Under the pieces are notes generated by a model. That model saw only the letters and a list, made by a program, of their open reading frames with translations. It searched no databases and was not told where the DNA came from. A stretch of 13,170 bases of DNA from Bacteroidales bacterium UBA4073 (GTDB taxonomy: Bacteria; Bacteroidota; Bacteroidia; Bacteroidales; Tenuifilaceae), in assembly GCA_002383425.1 (NCBI GenBank), contig DFYV01000068.1, forward strand, positions 30,791-43,960, given 5' to 3'. Position numbers and translations under genes: made by a program. Of the stretch, positions 6,711 through 13,170 are shown one piece after another. Numbering within the stretch: the stretch's first letter is position 1; each line of letters starts with the position of its first letter.

Positions 6711-8030
6711 TTACAGGACATTTATTTCTAAATCTTTTGCCCAGTTCAATCTATCGTCGGGCGAATACTGCCATGGCGCACCATTATTTTCAATATTACT
6801 GAACATGGCTTTTAGCTCACCGGGTGCAGAACCTTCTTCCATCACCAGGTAACGACGCATTTCAACAATGAGTTTGGGATGATCAATGTTTAGCGGGCAT
6901 TCCTGAGCACAGGCGTTGCAGGTGGTACAAGCCCATAGTTCTTCTTCGGTTATGTAATCGCGAACAAGCGATTTGCCATCGCTATAATCACGGCCGTTTT
7001 TCAACATCATTGGACCTTTCTCCTTCATTCGTGCGCGTAAATCCATCATCACCTTACGGGGCGAAAGCATTTTACCGGTGATATTGGCGGGGCAAACCGA
7101 GGTGCAACGTCCGCACTCGGTACAGGAAAGCGCATCGAAGTAACTTTTCCACACCACATCCTCGGCATCCTTTACTCCAAAACGTTCCAAGGGAGTGTCG
7201 GCTGCTGGCGCTGCATACGCAGTAGCAGGGTCAAGCATCAGCTTTACCTCACGGGTTACATTATCCATGTTAGGTAGTTTACCCAGTGGCTCCAGGCGCG
7301 ATAGGAATACATTGGGCACCGACATAAAAACATGGAAATGCTTGGAGTAAGGCAAATAATTGGCAAATAAAAAGATGAGCAGTATATGGGTCCACCAGTA
7401 AACCTGGTAATGGGTAAATACGGCTTCAGCAGACTTCCCGTTGAAAAGCCATGTGAGATGCTGGCTTACCGGGTAAAGCCCATGCGCTTCGTGCCCTACC
7501 AGCTCAGTCCATTTCAGGTATGCAGCATTCATGCCCATGAGTGAAAGCATGAGGATTAAAATGAGGGTAAGTGCAACATTAGCATCGATATGCGATATCC
7601 TCTTCATCTCAATTCCCTCAAATCGCTTAATGTGAAGGAATACCCTCCGGGCTAAAAATACAACAATGGCAATGGCAATCAGTAGGGCAAAGATATCGCC
7701 GGCAGCCATCATGGCTTTGTAAAAACCACCAAGTATGCTTAGCGACTTTTCGGTACCTAAAATCCCATCGATTACCATTTCAATACTGCCGAACAGGATA
7801 ATACAAAATCCCCAAAAAACAAGGGCATGCATTAGCCCAATGACAGGCCGTCGGAAAATTTTTGTTTGCCCAAAAGCTACCTTTAGGGTAATCCATAGCC
7901 TTTTCCCAAGCTGTTTTACCGGATATCCCTTCCTGGTAAGCATGAAAAACCGTATGATACGTGAGATGGTGTATGTAAAAATACCTACGGTAATCAGCAG
8001 TGCTATGAGAAATATTACTTGTTTGGTCAT
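6711..8030 (-). CDS. Membrane Fe-S protein: NarI-like heme b domain plus two 4Fe-4S motifs
   Basis: This 439-aa protein is the membrane half of a likely ETF:menaquinone oxidoreductase. The N-terminal 230 residues contain about five hydrophobic segments (near 5-27, 65-87, 105-127, 150-170 and 210-228) with histidines at their ends, such as H68 in GLMHALVFWGF and H215 in WWTHILLIF, as expected of a NarI-type diheme b domain. Two ferredoxin motifs follow: C303TECGRC309TSVCP and C368TTCNAC374AQECP. The reading frame is open to a TTG at 8072, but ATG at 8030 (MTKQVIFLIALLITVG) gives a clean membrane start, so I chose it; the added 14 residues (FHKPNRCKPK...) look like non-coding sequence. It follows etfA after a 131-bp gap without a clear promoter. 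Nitrate reductase or succinate dehydrogenase partners are absent, which favours the EMO reading. Confidence 0.87.
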   Translation of the reverse strand: MTKQVIFLIALLITVGIFTYTISRIIRFFMLTRKGYPVKQLGKRLWITLKVAFGQTKIFRRPVIGLMHALVFWGFCIILFGSIEMVIDGILGTEKSLSILGGFYKAMMAAGDIFALLIAIAIVVFLARRVFLHIKRFEGIEMKRISHIDANVALTLILILMLSLMGMNAAYLKWTELVGHEAHGLYPVSQHLTWLFNGKSAEAVFTHYQVYWWTHILLIFLFANYLPYSKHFHVFMSVPNVFLSRLEPLGKLPNMDNVTREVKLMLDPATAYAAPAADTPLERFGVKDAEDVVWKSYFDALSCTECGRCTSVCPANITGKMLSPRKVMMDLRARMKEKGPMMLKNGRDYSDGKSLVRDYITEEELWACTTCNACAQECPLNIDHPKLIVEMRRYLVMEEGSAPGELKAMFSNIENNGAPWQYSPDDRLNWAKDLEINVL

Positions 8031-8161
8031 GGTATTAGTTTTTGGTTTACAACGGTTTGGTTTATGGAACAAGCATTTTCAGCACTTACACTTATTTATC
8101 TAATAACCTACCGTATACAACAGCAGGTTTTAGGGTTGATTTTTGACTTATGACAATTTTG

Positions 8162-9127
8162 CTACTTACCCTTAAGCTCTTTTACCGCCTCAACCAGCTT
8201 TGGCAAAACTTTTTGGGCATCACCTACAATACCGTATTGGGCTACTTCAAAAATAGGTGCAGACTTATCGTTATTGATGGCAACAATATATTTTGATCCG
8301 CTAACACCTGCAATATGCTGGGTTGCCCCCGAAATACCAACGGCAATGTAAAGATTTGGTGCTATAATTTTTCCGGTTTGGCCTGCATGCTCTTCGGGCG
8401 GACGCCACCCCTCATCGGAAACAGGGCGTGAACATGCAGTGGCTGCTCCAAGCAGTTCGGCAAGTTCAACCAGAGGACTCCAGTTGTCGGGCGACTTCAT
8501 GCCCCTACCACCCGATACCACTATTTCGGCATCGGTAAGCAATCGCTTGCCGGATTGCTTCTGGACATCCTTTACAGCTGTTTGTGGTGCCTCAACTTGA
8601 ATATCAACCTTCTCAACCTTAACATCCTTGATGTTTTCTACCACGTCAAAAGAGTTTTGAGCTAAAGTGATAATTTTGGTATCGGTCTTGAGAACCACGT
8701 GAGCAAATGCTCCTCCTGAAAATGCACGTTTATAAACGGTAAAGGGTGAAAGGCTTAAAGGGAGTTGCGATACCCCTGACCCCAAAGCTGCTTTCAGCTT
8801 TACCGATAAACGAGGAGCAATAGCCTTACCGCTATTATTGTTAGCAATTACAATAACCTTGCTACCTTCAGCCTGAGCTACCTGAGCAATAGCATTGGTG
8901 TAAAGCTGGCTATCAAGATTTTTGAGGTTTTCGTTCTTTAGGCAGATAACCTTATCGGCCCCATACTTGCCAAGTACCTTAAGCTCATCGTCCGAAACTT
9001 CGCCAAGGGTAACAGCAGTTGTAGTAGTTGCCATCATTTCGGCTACCTTTGAGGCATACGATACAAGTTCAAACGATAGTTTTTTGAATTTTCCTTCCCA
9101 ATTCTCGGTATATACTAATACTGTCAT
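8162..9127 (-). CDS. etfA: Electron transfer flavoprotein, alpha subunit
   Basis: This 321-aa FAD-binding subunit carries electrons from acyl-CoA dehydrogenase to the membrane oxidoreductase. The N-terminal half is the EtfA Rossmann-like domain (MTVLVYTENWEGKFKKLS). The C-terminal FAD domain shows SGGRGM (205-210), SRPVSDEGW (233-241), QTGK (250-253), the family signature AVGISGATQHIAG (262-274) and INNDKSAPIFEVAQYGIVGD (284-303). The start is ATG at 9127; the frame is open two codons further to a TTG at 9133 that is not needed. It begins 25 bp after etfB, so the pair is clearly co-translated in the order etfB-etfA. All main FAD-contact motifs are intact. Sequence inspection alone does not settle whether the ETF could bifurcate, but the dehydrogenase and membrane Fe-S neighbours fit the ordinary beta-oxidation role. 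Confidence 0.95.
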   Translation of the reverse strand: MTVLVYTENWEGKFKKLSFELVSYASKVAEMMATTTTAVTLGEVSDDELKVLGKYGADKVICLKNENLKNLDSQLYTNAIAQVAQAEGSKVIVIANNNSGKAIAPRLSVKLKAALGSGVSQLPLSLSPFTVYKRAFSGGAFAHVVLKTDTKIITLAQNSFDVVENIKDVKVEKVDIQVEAPQTAVKDVQKQSGKRLLTDAEIVVSGGRGMKSPDNWSPLVELAELLGAATACSRPVSDEGWRPPEEHAGQTGKIIAPNLYIAVGISGATQHIAGVSGSKYIVAINNDKSAPIFEVAQYGIVGDAQKVLPKLVEAVKELKGK

Positions 9128-9152
9128 ATTCAATTTTTTTTGGGGTTTGACC

Positions 9153-9908
9153 TTAGATAAGTTTAGTCTCGTTTTGAAGTAATGCTATAAGTTCCTTCGG
9201 ATTTTCCGCATCCACAAACTTACAAGCAGCCCGTGGTTTTGGCATTTCGAACTCAACATACTCAGTCAAGGGTTCTATGGCTATTGGCTCATAAACCCTG
9301 ATGGGTTTTGTGCGGGCCATCATAATGCCACGCATTGCAGCAATACGAGGTTCTTTGGCAATCCCCTTCTGCACTATAGCCACAAAGGGAGTAGGAACAG
9401 TAACTGTTTCCTTTCCACCATCAATCTCGCGAGTAATAGCTGCTTTTCCGTTTTCAATTTTCAAGTTTGAAACGGCCGAAACCGATGGTAAATTAAGGAA
9501 TTCGGCAAGCATGCCACCCACGGCTGAATTGTTGTAATCGCTCGATTCAATGCCGAACATGATAATATCGAACTGCTCCTTCTTTACCACCTCTGCAAGC
9601 TGAGCTGCCACAAAGTATGCATCAACAGGCTCTGCATTGACACGAATAGCATCGTCGGCACCAATGGCCAATGCCTTTCGAATGGTTGGCTCGGTAGTAG
9701 CATTCCCAACATGAGCAACGGTTACACTTTTTACACCTGCTCCGGCATCATCCTTTAACTCAAGAGCCCTGGTAAGCGACAACTCATCCCATGGATTTAT
9801 CACCCACTGTACCCCATTGGTATCGAACTTTGTATTGCCTTCAACAAACTTCACCTTTGTGGTGGTATCGGGTACATGGCTAATACATACTAAAATTTTC
9901 ATTGACAT
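9153..9908 (-). CDS. etfB: Electron transfer flavoprotein, beta subunit
   Basis: This 251-aa partner of EtfA starts with the family's usual strand KILVCISHVPDTTTKV, followed by the INPWDE motif (37-42) and the nucleotide-binding segment GIESSDYNNSAVGGMLAEFL (119-138). The region KGIAKEPRIAAMRGIMMA (181-198) matches the conserved recognition/FAD-contact segment, where a leucine usually anchors binding to dehydrogenases in mitochondrial and bacterial ETF. It is the first gene of the five-gene operon and has a good promoter about 60 bp upstream. Two in-frame starts exist, ATG 9908 (MSMKIL) and ATG 9902 (MKIL); many relatives begin at the latter. No strong Shine-Dalgarno sits at the usual spacing, although AAGAGGA occurs in the leader about 35 bp before the ATG. 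Confidence 0.95.
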   Translation of the reverse strand: MSMKILVCISHVPDTTTKVKFVEGNTKFDTNGVQWVINPWDELSLTRALELKDDAGAGVKSVTVAHVGNATTEPTIRKALAIGADDAIRVNAEPVDAYFVAAQLAEVVKKEQFDIIMFGIESSDYNNSAVGGMLAEFLNLPSVSAVSNLKIENGKAAITREIDGGKETVTVPTPFVAIVQKGIAKEPRIAAMRGIMMARTKPIRVYEPIAIEPLTEYVEFEMPKPRAACKFVDAENPKELIALLQNETKLI

Positions 9909-9964
9909 TGTCTATTTACAAGTTAAACATACATACTGTTTTTCCTCTTAATTTTTTAAACCTG

Positions 9965-9994
9965 CAAATTTATAGCAATCCTGCAATTATCAAA
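9965..9994 (-). promoter_or_regulatory. Promoter of the etfBA-Fe-S-acyl-CoA dehydrogenase operon
   Basis: On the minus strand TTTG (9994-9991), 18 bp and TAAATTTG (9972-9965) match the Bacteroidota TTTG/TAnnTTTG promoter. Transcription should start near 9958, giving a leader of about 50 nt before etfB. The other gaps in the operon are 24-131 bp and show no comparable promoter, so this one probably serves all five genes. Confidence 0.7.
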
Positions 9995-10308
9995 TTTGCA
10001 ATTTAAAACAAACACCATATTCATTTGACTGCTAAGTAGATACAGTTATCCTTATTTTTCAACAACCATTCATTCATACAAGCGTACAAAACTAAATTAA
10101 TTCCTATAATAACCAATACGGTTTTTAGTTTTAACACTCTACTACCAATCAGCTGATAGATTATATCACTGATAATCAATAATATGGAAATTAGTTCATT
10201 TTAACATACGTTTAATCATTTTTTAACTAATGTTGACCAAAATCACCCTAACAAAATTGATTTTAAACCGTTTAGATTAGTAACTTCAATTAAACACAAA
10301 TTGGTTCA
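9995..10308. other. Divergent intergenic region between etfB and the 159-aa gene
   Basis: This AT-rich region separates two divergent genes. Apart from the etf promoter at its left edge I see no repeat array, hairpin terminator or RNA gene. For the right-hand gene only a weak candidate exists, TTG (10257-10259) and TAACTTCA (10281-10288), with a spacing of 21 bp and a poor -7 match. A small imperfect dyad, TCAGCTGA, lies at 10149-10156. Confidence 0.4.
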
Positions 10309-10788
10309 ATGAGAAACGAGCTGATACATGGCCTGATAAAAAATCTTGATGATAAACTTGAATCATCGTTGATTCAATTTGAAAAAGTTGACAGGGAGGT
10401 TTCGGTGTATTTATCGGGCAATCCTGAGCTAACATCGGATGAATTTGTACCAGCTCTTATTAAACACTCCGATATTCGACATAGAAGCATAACATACCTC
10501 AAGCTAATGGTTATGCTACGCTCATACCTTAATCCCAATTGCAGATATATTTTAGGCGTTGAAAAAAGTTCTGGCATAAAAATTGATTCTAAAACGGAAC
10601 AACTGCTAATTAACGAAAAGATGCATCCTATCATGAGCAATATCATAAATGTTGATGCTTTGGACAAGGAAATTTTTACATCCAGGGCTTACGACCAATA
10701 CATTAATAAAGTTTACGAGTATTTGATGAGTAACGATAGATTTGAGGCATGTTCCATTATTGATACTATGAGGTTTTCATATAATTAG
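10309..10788 (+). CDS. Protein of unknown function (159 aa)
   Basis: I do not recognise a family. The protein is soluble, mostly predicted-helical by eye, with no signal peptide, membrane segment or metal-binding cluster (two isolated cysteines, in NPNCRYIL and FEACSIID). The N-terminus MRNELIHGLIKNLDDKLESSL reads as an amphipathic helix, and a charged helix-rich middle follows (ALIKHSDIRHRSITYLKLMVMLRS). The codon use and base composition look like those of the neighbouring genes, and the frame is bounded by an intergenic leader and a strong terminator, so it is probably a real monocistronic gene. ATG at 10309 is the natural start and lacks a Shine-Dalgarno. The stop codon TAG is part of the first unit of a TTAGGT repeat array. 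Divergent from etfB and convergent with nothing, its role is not suggested by neighbours. Confidence 0.75.
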   Translation: MRNELIHGLIKNLDDKLESSLIQFEKVDREVSVYLSGNPELTSDEFVPALIKHSDIRHRSITYLKLMVMLRSYLNPNCRYILGVEKSSGIKIDSKTEQLLINEKMHPIMSNIINVDALDKEIFTSRAYDQYINKVYEYLMSNDRFEACSIIDTMRFSYN

Positions 10789-10811
10789 GTTTAGGTTTAG
10801 GTTTAGGTTTA
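10785..10811. repeat. TTAGGT hexamer array overlapping a stop codon
   Basis: Four perfect TTAGGT units run from 10785 to 10808 and continue with TTA. The TAG stop of the 159-aa gene (10786-10788) lies within the first unit. It resembles telomere-type repeats only by chance of sequence; there is no linear end here. Confidence 0.85.
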
Positions 10812-10828
10812 CAGTAGGTTAGGTGGAT

Positions 10829-10867
10829 GACATCCGGAGTGTTTAGCGTTCCGGATGTCTTCTTTTT
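10829..10867 (+). terminator. Intrinsic terminator of the 159-aa gene
   Basis: A perfect 10-bp stem, GACATCCGGA (10829-10838) with TCCGGATGTC (10850-10859), encloses an 11-nt loop and is followed by TTCTTTTT. It lies 40 bp past the stop codon and separates the 159-aa gene from recQ. Confidence 0.9.
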
Positions 10868-10916
10868 ACAAAACATGGCGTTGTAGTAAGATGCGAGAAC
10901 AGGGCGTGATGTGCGA

Positions 10917-11052
10917 AGTTAAAAGTTAAAAGTTAAAGGTTAAAGGATAGACGTTAGACGTTAAACGTTAACTATTTTTCCGAACAACGAACAACGAACA
11001 ACTGTCAACCGTCAACCATCAACTATCAACTAATTTTCCGAACAACGAACAA
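10917..11052. repeat. Composite heptamer array with a polarity switch, upstream of recQ
   Basis: Eight phased units (AGTTAAA three times, GGTTAAA, GGATAGA, CGTTAGA, CGTTAAA, CGTTAAC) cover 10917-10972. After TATTTTTC come three CGAACAA (10981-11001), then TCAACCG, TCAACCA and two TCAACTA (11005-11032), then ATTTTC and two more CGAACAA (11039-11052). The first block has GTT on the plus strand, the later blocks AAC, so the two halves are roughly inverted and could pair. The last unit ends immediately before the recQ promoter. The 49 bp between the terminator and the array show nothing of note. Confidence 0.88.
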
Positions 11053-11054
11053 CA

Positions 11055-11085
11055 TTTCTTCATTTCACATCATTTCATATATTTG
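11055..11085 (+). promoter_or_regulatory. Likely recQ promoter, close to the start codon
   Basis: TATATTTG at 11078-11085 is a perfect -7 box, with TTTC at 11055-11058 (one mismatch to TTTG) exactly 19 bp upstream. The predicted transcription start falls on or next to the ATG at 11091, which suggests a leaderless mRNA. Confidence 0.55.
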
Positions 11086-11090
11086 TATGT

Positions 11091-13001
11091 ATGGGAAAGT
11101 TTGAGGATATACTCAAGCAGTATTGGGGTTATACCTCGTTTCGCTCCATTCAGCTCGATATAATTGAATCGGTTTACAGCGGAAACGATACATTAGCCCT
11201 TATGCCTACCGGTGGTGGCAAGTCAATCACCTTTCAGGTACCTGCCCTGGCCATGGAGGGCATGAGTTTGGTTATATCGCCACTTATAGCACTGATGAAG
11301 GACCAGGTTGAGAACCTTCGGAAACGAGGGATAAATGCCATTGCCATATACTCGGGGATGACAAGCCACGAGATTGATGTAGCCTTAGACAATTGCATTT
11401 ATGGCAATATAAAGTTCCTTTACGTTTCGCCCGAGCGTCTTACCACAGCCATTTTCCGTGAACGATTACGTAAGATGAAGGTTTGCATGGTTGCTGTTGA
11501 CGAAGCCCACTGTATATCGCAGTGGGGTTACGATTTTAGACCTTCGTACCTAAAAGTTGCCGAGCTGCGCGATGTGCTTCCCAATATCCCTTTTCTGGCA
11601 GTTACAGCCACGGCTACGCCCGAGGTGGTTAACGATATTCAGGAAAAGCTGCATTTCCAAAATGGCAAAGTATTCCGAATGAGCTTTGTGCGCGATAACC
11701 TTGTTTACCTGGTTCGAAATGTTGAAGATAAGGAAAAATATCTGTTTAAAATTATTGAAAACATTCGTGGAAGCGGAATTGTTTATGTAAGGAATAGGAA
11801 CAAAACTAAGGAGATAGCCTTAATGCTCCAGCGTGCTGGTCATGCTGCTGACTTTTACCACGCAGGCCTTTCCATGGAAATGCGAAATGCCAGGCAAAAT
11901 GATTGGCAAACGGGAAAAACGCGAATAATAGTGGCAACCAATGCTTTTGGAATGGGAATCGATAAACCCGATGTACGTTTTGTGGTTCATATCGACCTGC
12001 CCGATTCCCCCGAAGCTTACTTTCAGGAAGCAGGCCGCGCTGGTCGCGACCAAAAACTCTCGTACGCCGTTCTCCTCTACAACGAATCCGATTCACTCAA
12101 AGTTGAGCAAAGGCTGGAAGCTAACTTCCCCCCAACTGATGAAATAAAAAGAGTTTACCAGGCTCTTGGCTCGTACCTGAACATAGCTTACGGGGCCGGT
12201 AAAGGAGAGGTTTACGACTTCAACCTTATTGATTTTTGTACCACATACAAGCTCAATATGGTGGTGGCCTATAACTCCCTTAAAATCCTTGAGCAGGAAG
12301 GGTATATTGAGCTTACCGACGAACTCGATAACCCAAGCCGTATAATGTTTCTTGTTAACAAACAAGAACTCTACAGGTATCAGGTTGCTCACGCCGATAT
12401 GGATAAATTCATAAAAATACTCCTTCGCATGCTACCGGGCGTTTTTTCACAATACGTTAGGATTGACGAACAATTCCTTTCAAAAATATCCGGTTTGCCA
12501 ATCGACAGGATATACGATAACTTGAAAACCCTGTCGCGTCAAAAAATCTTAAATTATATCCCCAAAAAACGAACACCCTTGGTAGTATTCTTGAGGGAAC
12601 GGCTCGATGACAAAAATCTTCGCATTGAACCTGAACGCTACCAGATGTTACGAAAGCGTTACCTCGACCGCATGAATGCAATGCTCGAATACGCCCAAAG
12701 CCAGTCAAAATGCCGTAGCCAGTTCCTTAGCGAGTACTTTGGCGAAACCGATAGTTTCCGATGCGGCAAGTGCGACGTTTGCACCGCTCGGAATGAACTC
12801 GACATGAGCAAGTACGAATTCGACAATATACTTGATAAGGTAAAAGCATTACTTCAGAAAAGTCCGCTTACCCCCGAAATACTAATTGATTCAACAGGAT
12901 TCAATCCCGACAGGGTGGCAAAAGTAATCCGATACCTTCAGGATACCGGTAAAATAAGCTTAAACAGTCAAGGTCTTTTGGAATGGACAAGCCGAAGGTA
13001 A
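11091..13001 (+). CDS. recQ: ATP-dependent DNA helicase, RecQ family
   Basis: This 636-aa 3'-5' helicase acts in recombination and replication-fork repair. Motifs are motif 0 (F17R18...Q21), Walker A MPTGGGKS (38-45), DEAH (137-140), the RecQ aromatic-rich loop CISQWGYDFRPSY (141-153), motif III AVTATAT (170-176), motif V NAFGMGIDKPDVR (284-296) and motif VI QEAGRAGRD (312-320). The RecQ-C-terminal part contains the zinc-binding cysteines C541, C558, C561 and C564 (RCGKCDVC). The last about 65 residues end in LTPEILIDSTGFNPDRVAKV and look like a small winged-helix or helical tail; I see no clear HRDC domain. All catalytic motifs are intact. The ATG at 11091 is preceded by a -7 box instead of a Shine-Dalgarno. 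Many Bacteroidota carry more than one RecQ-like gene, so paralogue assignment is open. Confidence 0.95.
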   Translation: MGKFEDILKQYWGYTSFRSIQLDIIESVYSGNDTLALMPTGGGKSITFQVPALAMEGMSLVISPLIALMKDQVENLRKRGINAIAIYSGMTSHEIDVALDNCIYGNIKFLYVSPERLTTAIFRERLRKMKVCMVAVDEAHCISQWGYDFRPSYLKVAELRDVLPNIPFLAVTATATPEVVNDIQEKLHFQNGKVFRMSFVRDNLVYLVRNVEDKEKYLFKIIENIRGSGIVYVRNRNKTKEIALMLQRAGHAADFYHAGLSMEMRNARQNDWQTGKTRIIVATNAFGMGIDKPDVRFVVHIDLPDSPEAYFQEAGRAGRDQKLSYAVLLYNESDSLKVEQRLEANFPPTDEIKRVYQALGSYLNIAYGAGKGEVYDFNLIDFCTTYKLNMVVAYNSLKILEQEGYIELTDELDNPSRIMFLVNKQELYRYQVAHADMDKFIKILLRMLPGVFSQYVRIDEQFLSKISGLPIDRIYDNLKTLSRQKILNYIPKKRTPLVVFLRERLDDKNLRIEPERYQMLRKRYLDRMNAMLEYAQSQSKCRSQFLSEYFGETDSFRCGKCDVCTARNELDMSKYEFDNILDKVKALLQKSPLTPEILIDSTGFNPDRVAKVIRYLQDTGKISLNSQGLLEWTSRR

Positions 13002-13081
13002 AGTTTTTTAGGGCTTAGCTACTTCTCAAACCAGAAAATACAACTAAACCGGTTAATTCATTTTTTAAGCCGCCAGGAAAA

Positions 13082-13163
13082 GGTTAAAGGATAAAGTTCA
13101 AAGTTCAAGGTTCGAGGTTCAAGGTTCAAGGTTCAAGGTTTAAAATCAAGTTAAAAGTTAAAA
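13082..13163. repeat. Heptamer array (GTTCAAG family) after recQ
   Basis: GGTTAAA and GGATAAA lead into seven phased units (13096-13144: GTTCAAA, GTTCAAG, GTTCGAG, three GTTCAAG, GTTTAAA). After a 5-bp slip two GTTAAAA units follow (13150-13163). It is the reverse complement of the array at 4-80 and lies about 80 bp past the recQ stop. The 80 bp between show no clear hairpin terminator. Confidence 0.9.
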
Positions 13164-13170
13164 GGCAAAA

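Noticed and set aside
8031..8072. Upstream 14-codon extension of the membrane Fe-S protein from a TTG
   Set aside because: Non-ATG start, no ribosome site, and the added residues disrupt a normal membrane-protein N-terminus; ATG 8030 is better.
10785..10811. Telomere-like repeat or chromosome end
   Set aside because: Only four units, flanked on both sides by ordinary genes and a terminator.
11806..12392. Several minus-strand and alternate-frame open frames within recQ
   Set aside because: They are shadows of the recQ coding sequence, which has intact motifs throughout.

Overview
The window looks like a chromosomal segment of a Bacteroidota bacterium, probably of Bacteroidales type. The supporting signs are promoters of the form TTTG - about 19 bp - TAnnTTTG, an almost complete lack of Shine-Dalgarno sequences, and gene families and operon content typical of that phylum. 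The genus cannot be told from the sequence alone.

Layout, left to right. An intergenic array of 11 seven-base repeats (4-80) is followed by two minus-strand genes, proline dehydrogenase (190-1101) and a membrane-anchored SIMPL-domain protein (1136-1885). Next comes about 830 bp without a convincing gene (1886-2717), which holds a 9-bp repeat array, a small palindrome made of two opposed -7 boxes, an inverted repeat and a second heptamer array. An AT-rich patch (about 2700-3900) follows. It carries an unknown Cys-rich protein (2718-3464), a broken tyrosine recombinase (3495-3677) and, on the plus strand, a textbook promoter that leads in about 130 nt to a perfect intrinsic terminator, which is a candidate small RNA.

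The core of the window is a five-gene minus-strand operon read from right to left: etfB (9908-9153), etfA (9127-8162), a membrane protein with a heme-b-like domain and two 4Fe-4S motifs (8030-6711), a soluble CCG-domain iron-sulfur protein (6659-5865) and an acyl-CoA dehydrogenase (5840-4062). Together they describe fatty-acid beta-oxidation coupled to respiration. Electrons would go from acyl-CoA to the dehydrogenase FAD, then to the electron-transfer flavoprotein, then to a two-subunit membrane Fe-S oxidoreductase and on to menaquinone. The two Fe-S proteins look like one ETF:menaquinone oxidoreductase (DUF224/EMO type) split into two chains. A strong promoter sits upstream of etfB and a hairpin terminator follows the dehydrogenase.

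On the right, plus strand, are a 159-aa protein of unknown function (10309-10788) with its own strong terminator, a composite heptamer array, and a RecQ-family helicase (11091-13001) whose -7 box lies just before the start codon. The window ends in another heptamer array, inverted relative to the one at its left end. The most unusual non-genic feature is this family of in-register 7-bp arrays. They occur in most of the gene-free stretches and mostly read with GTT-type units on the strand of the gene they follow.
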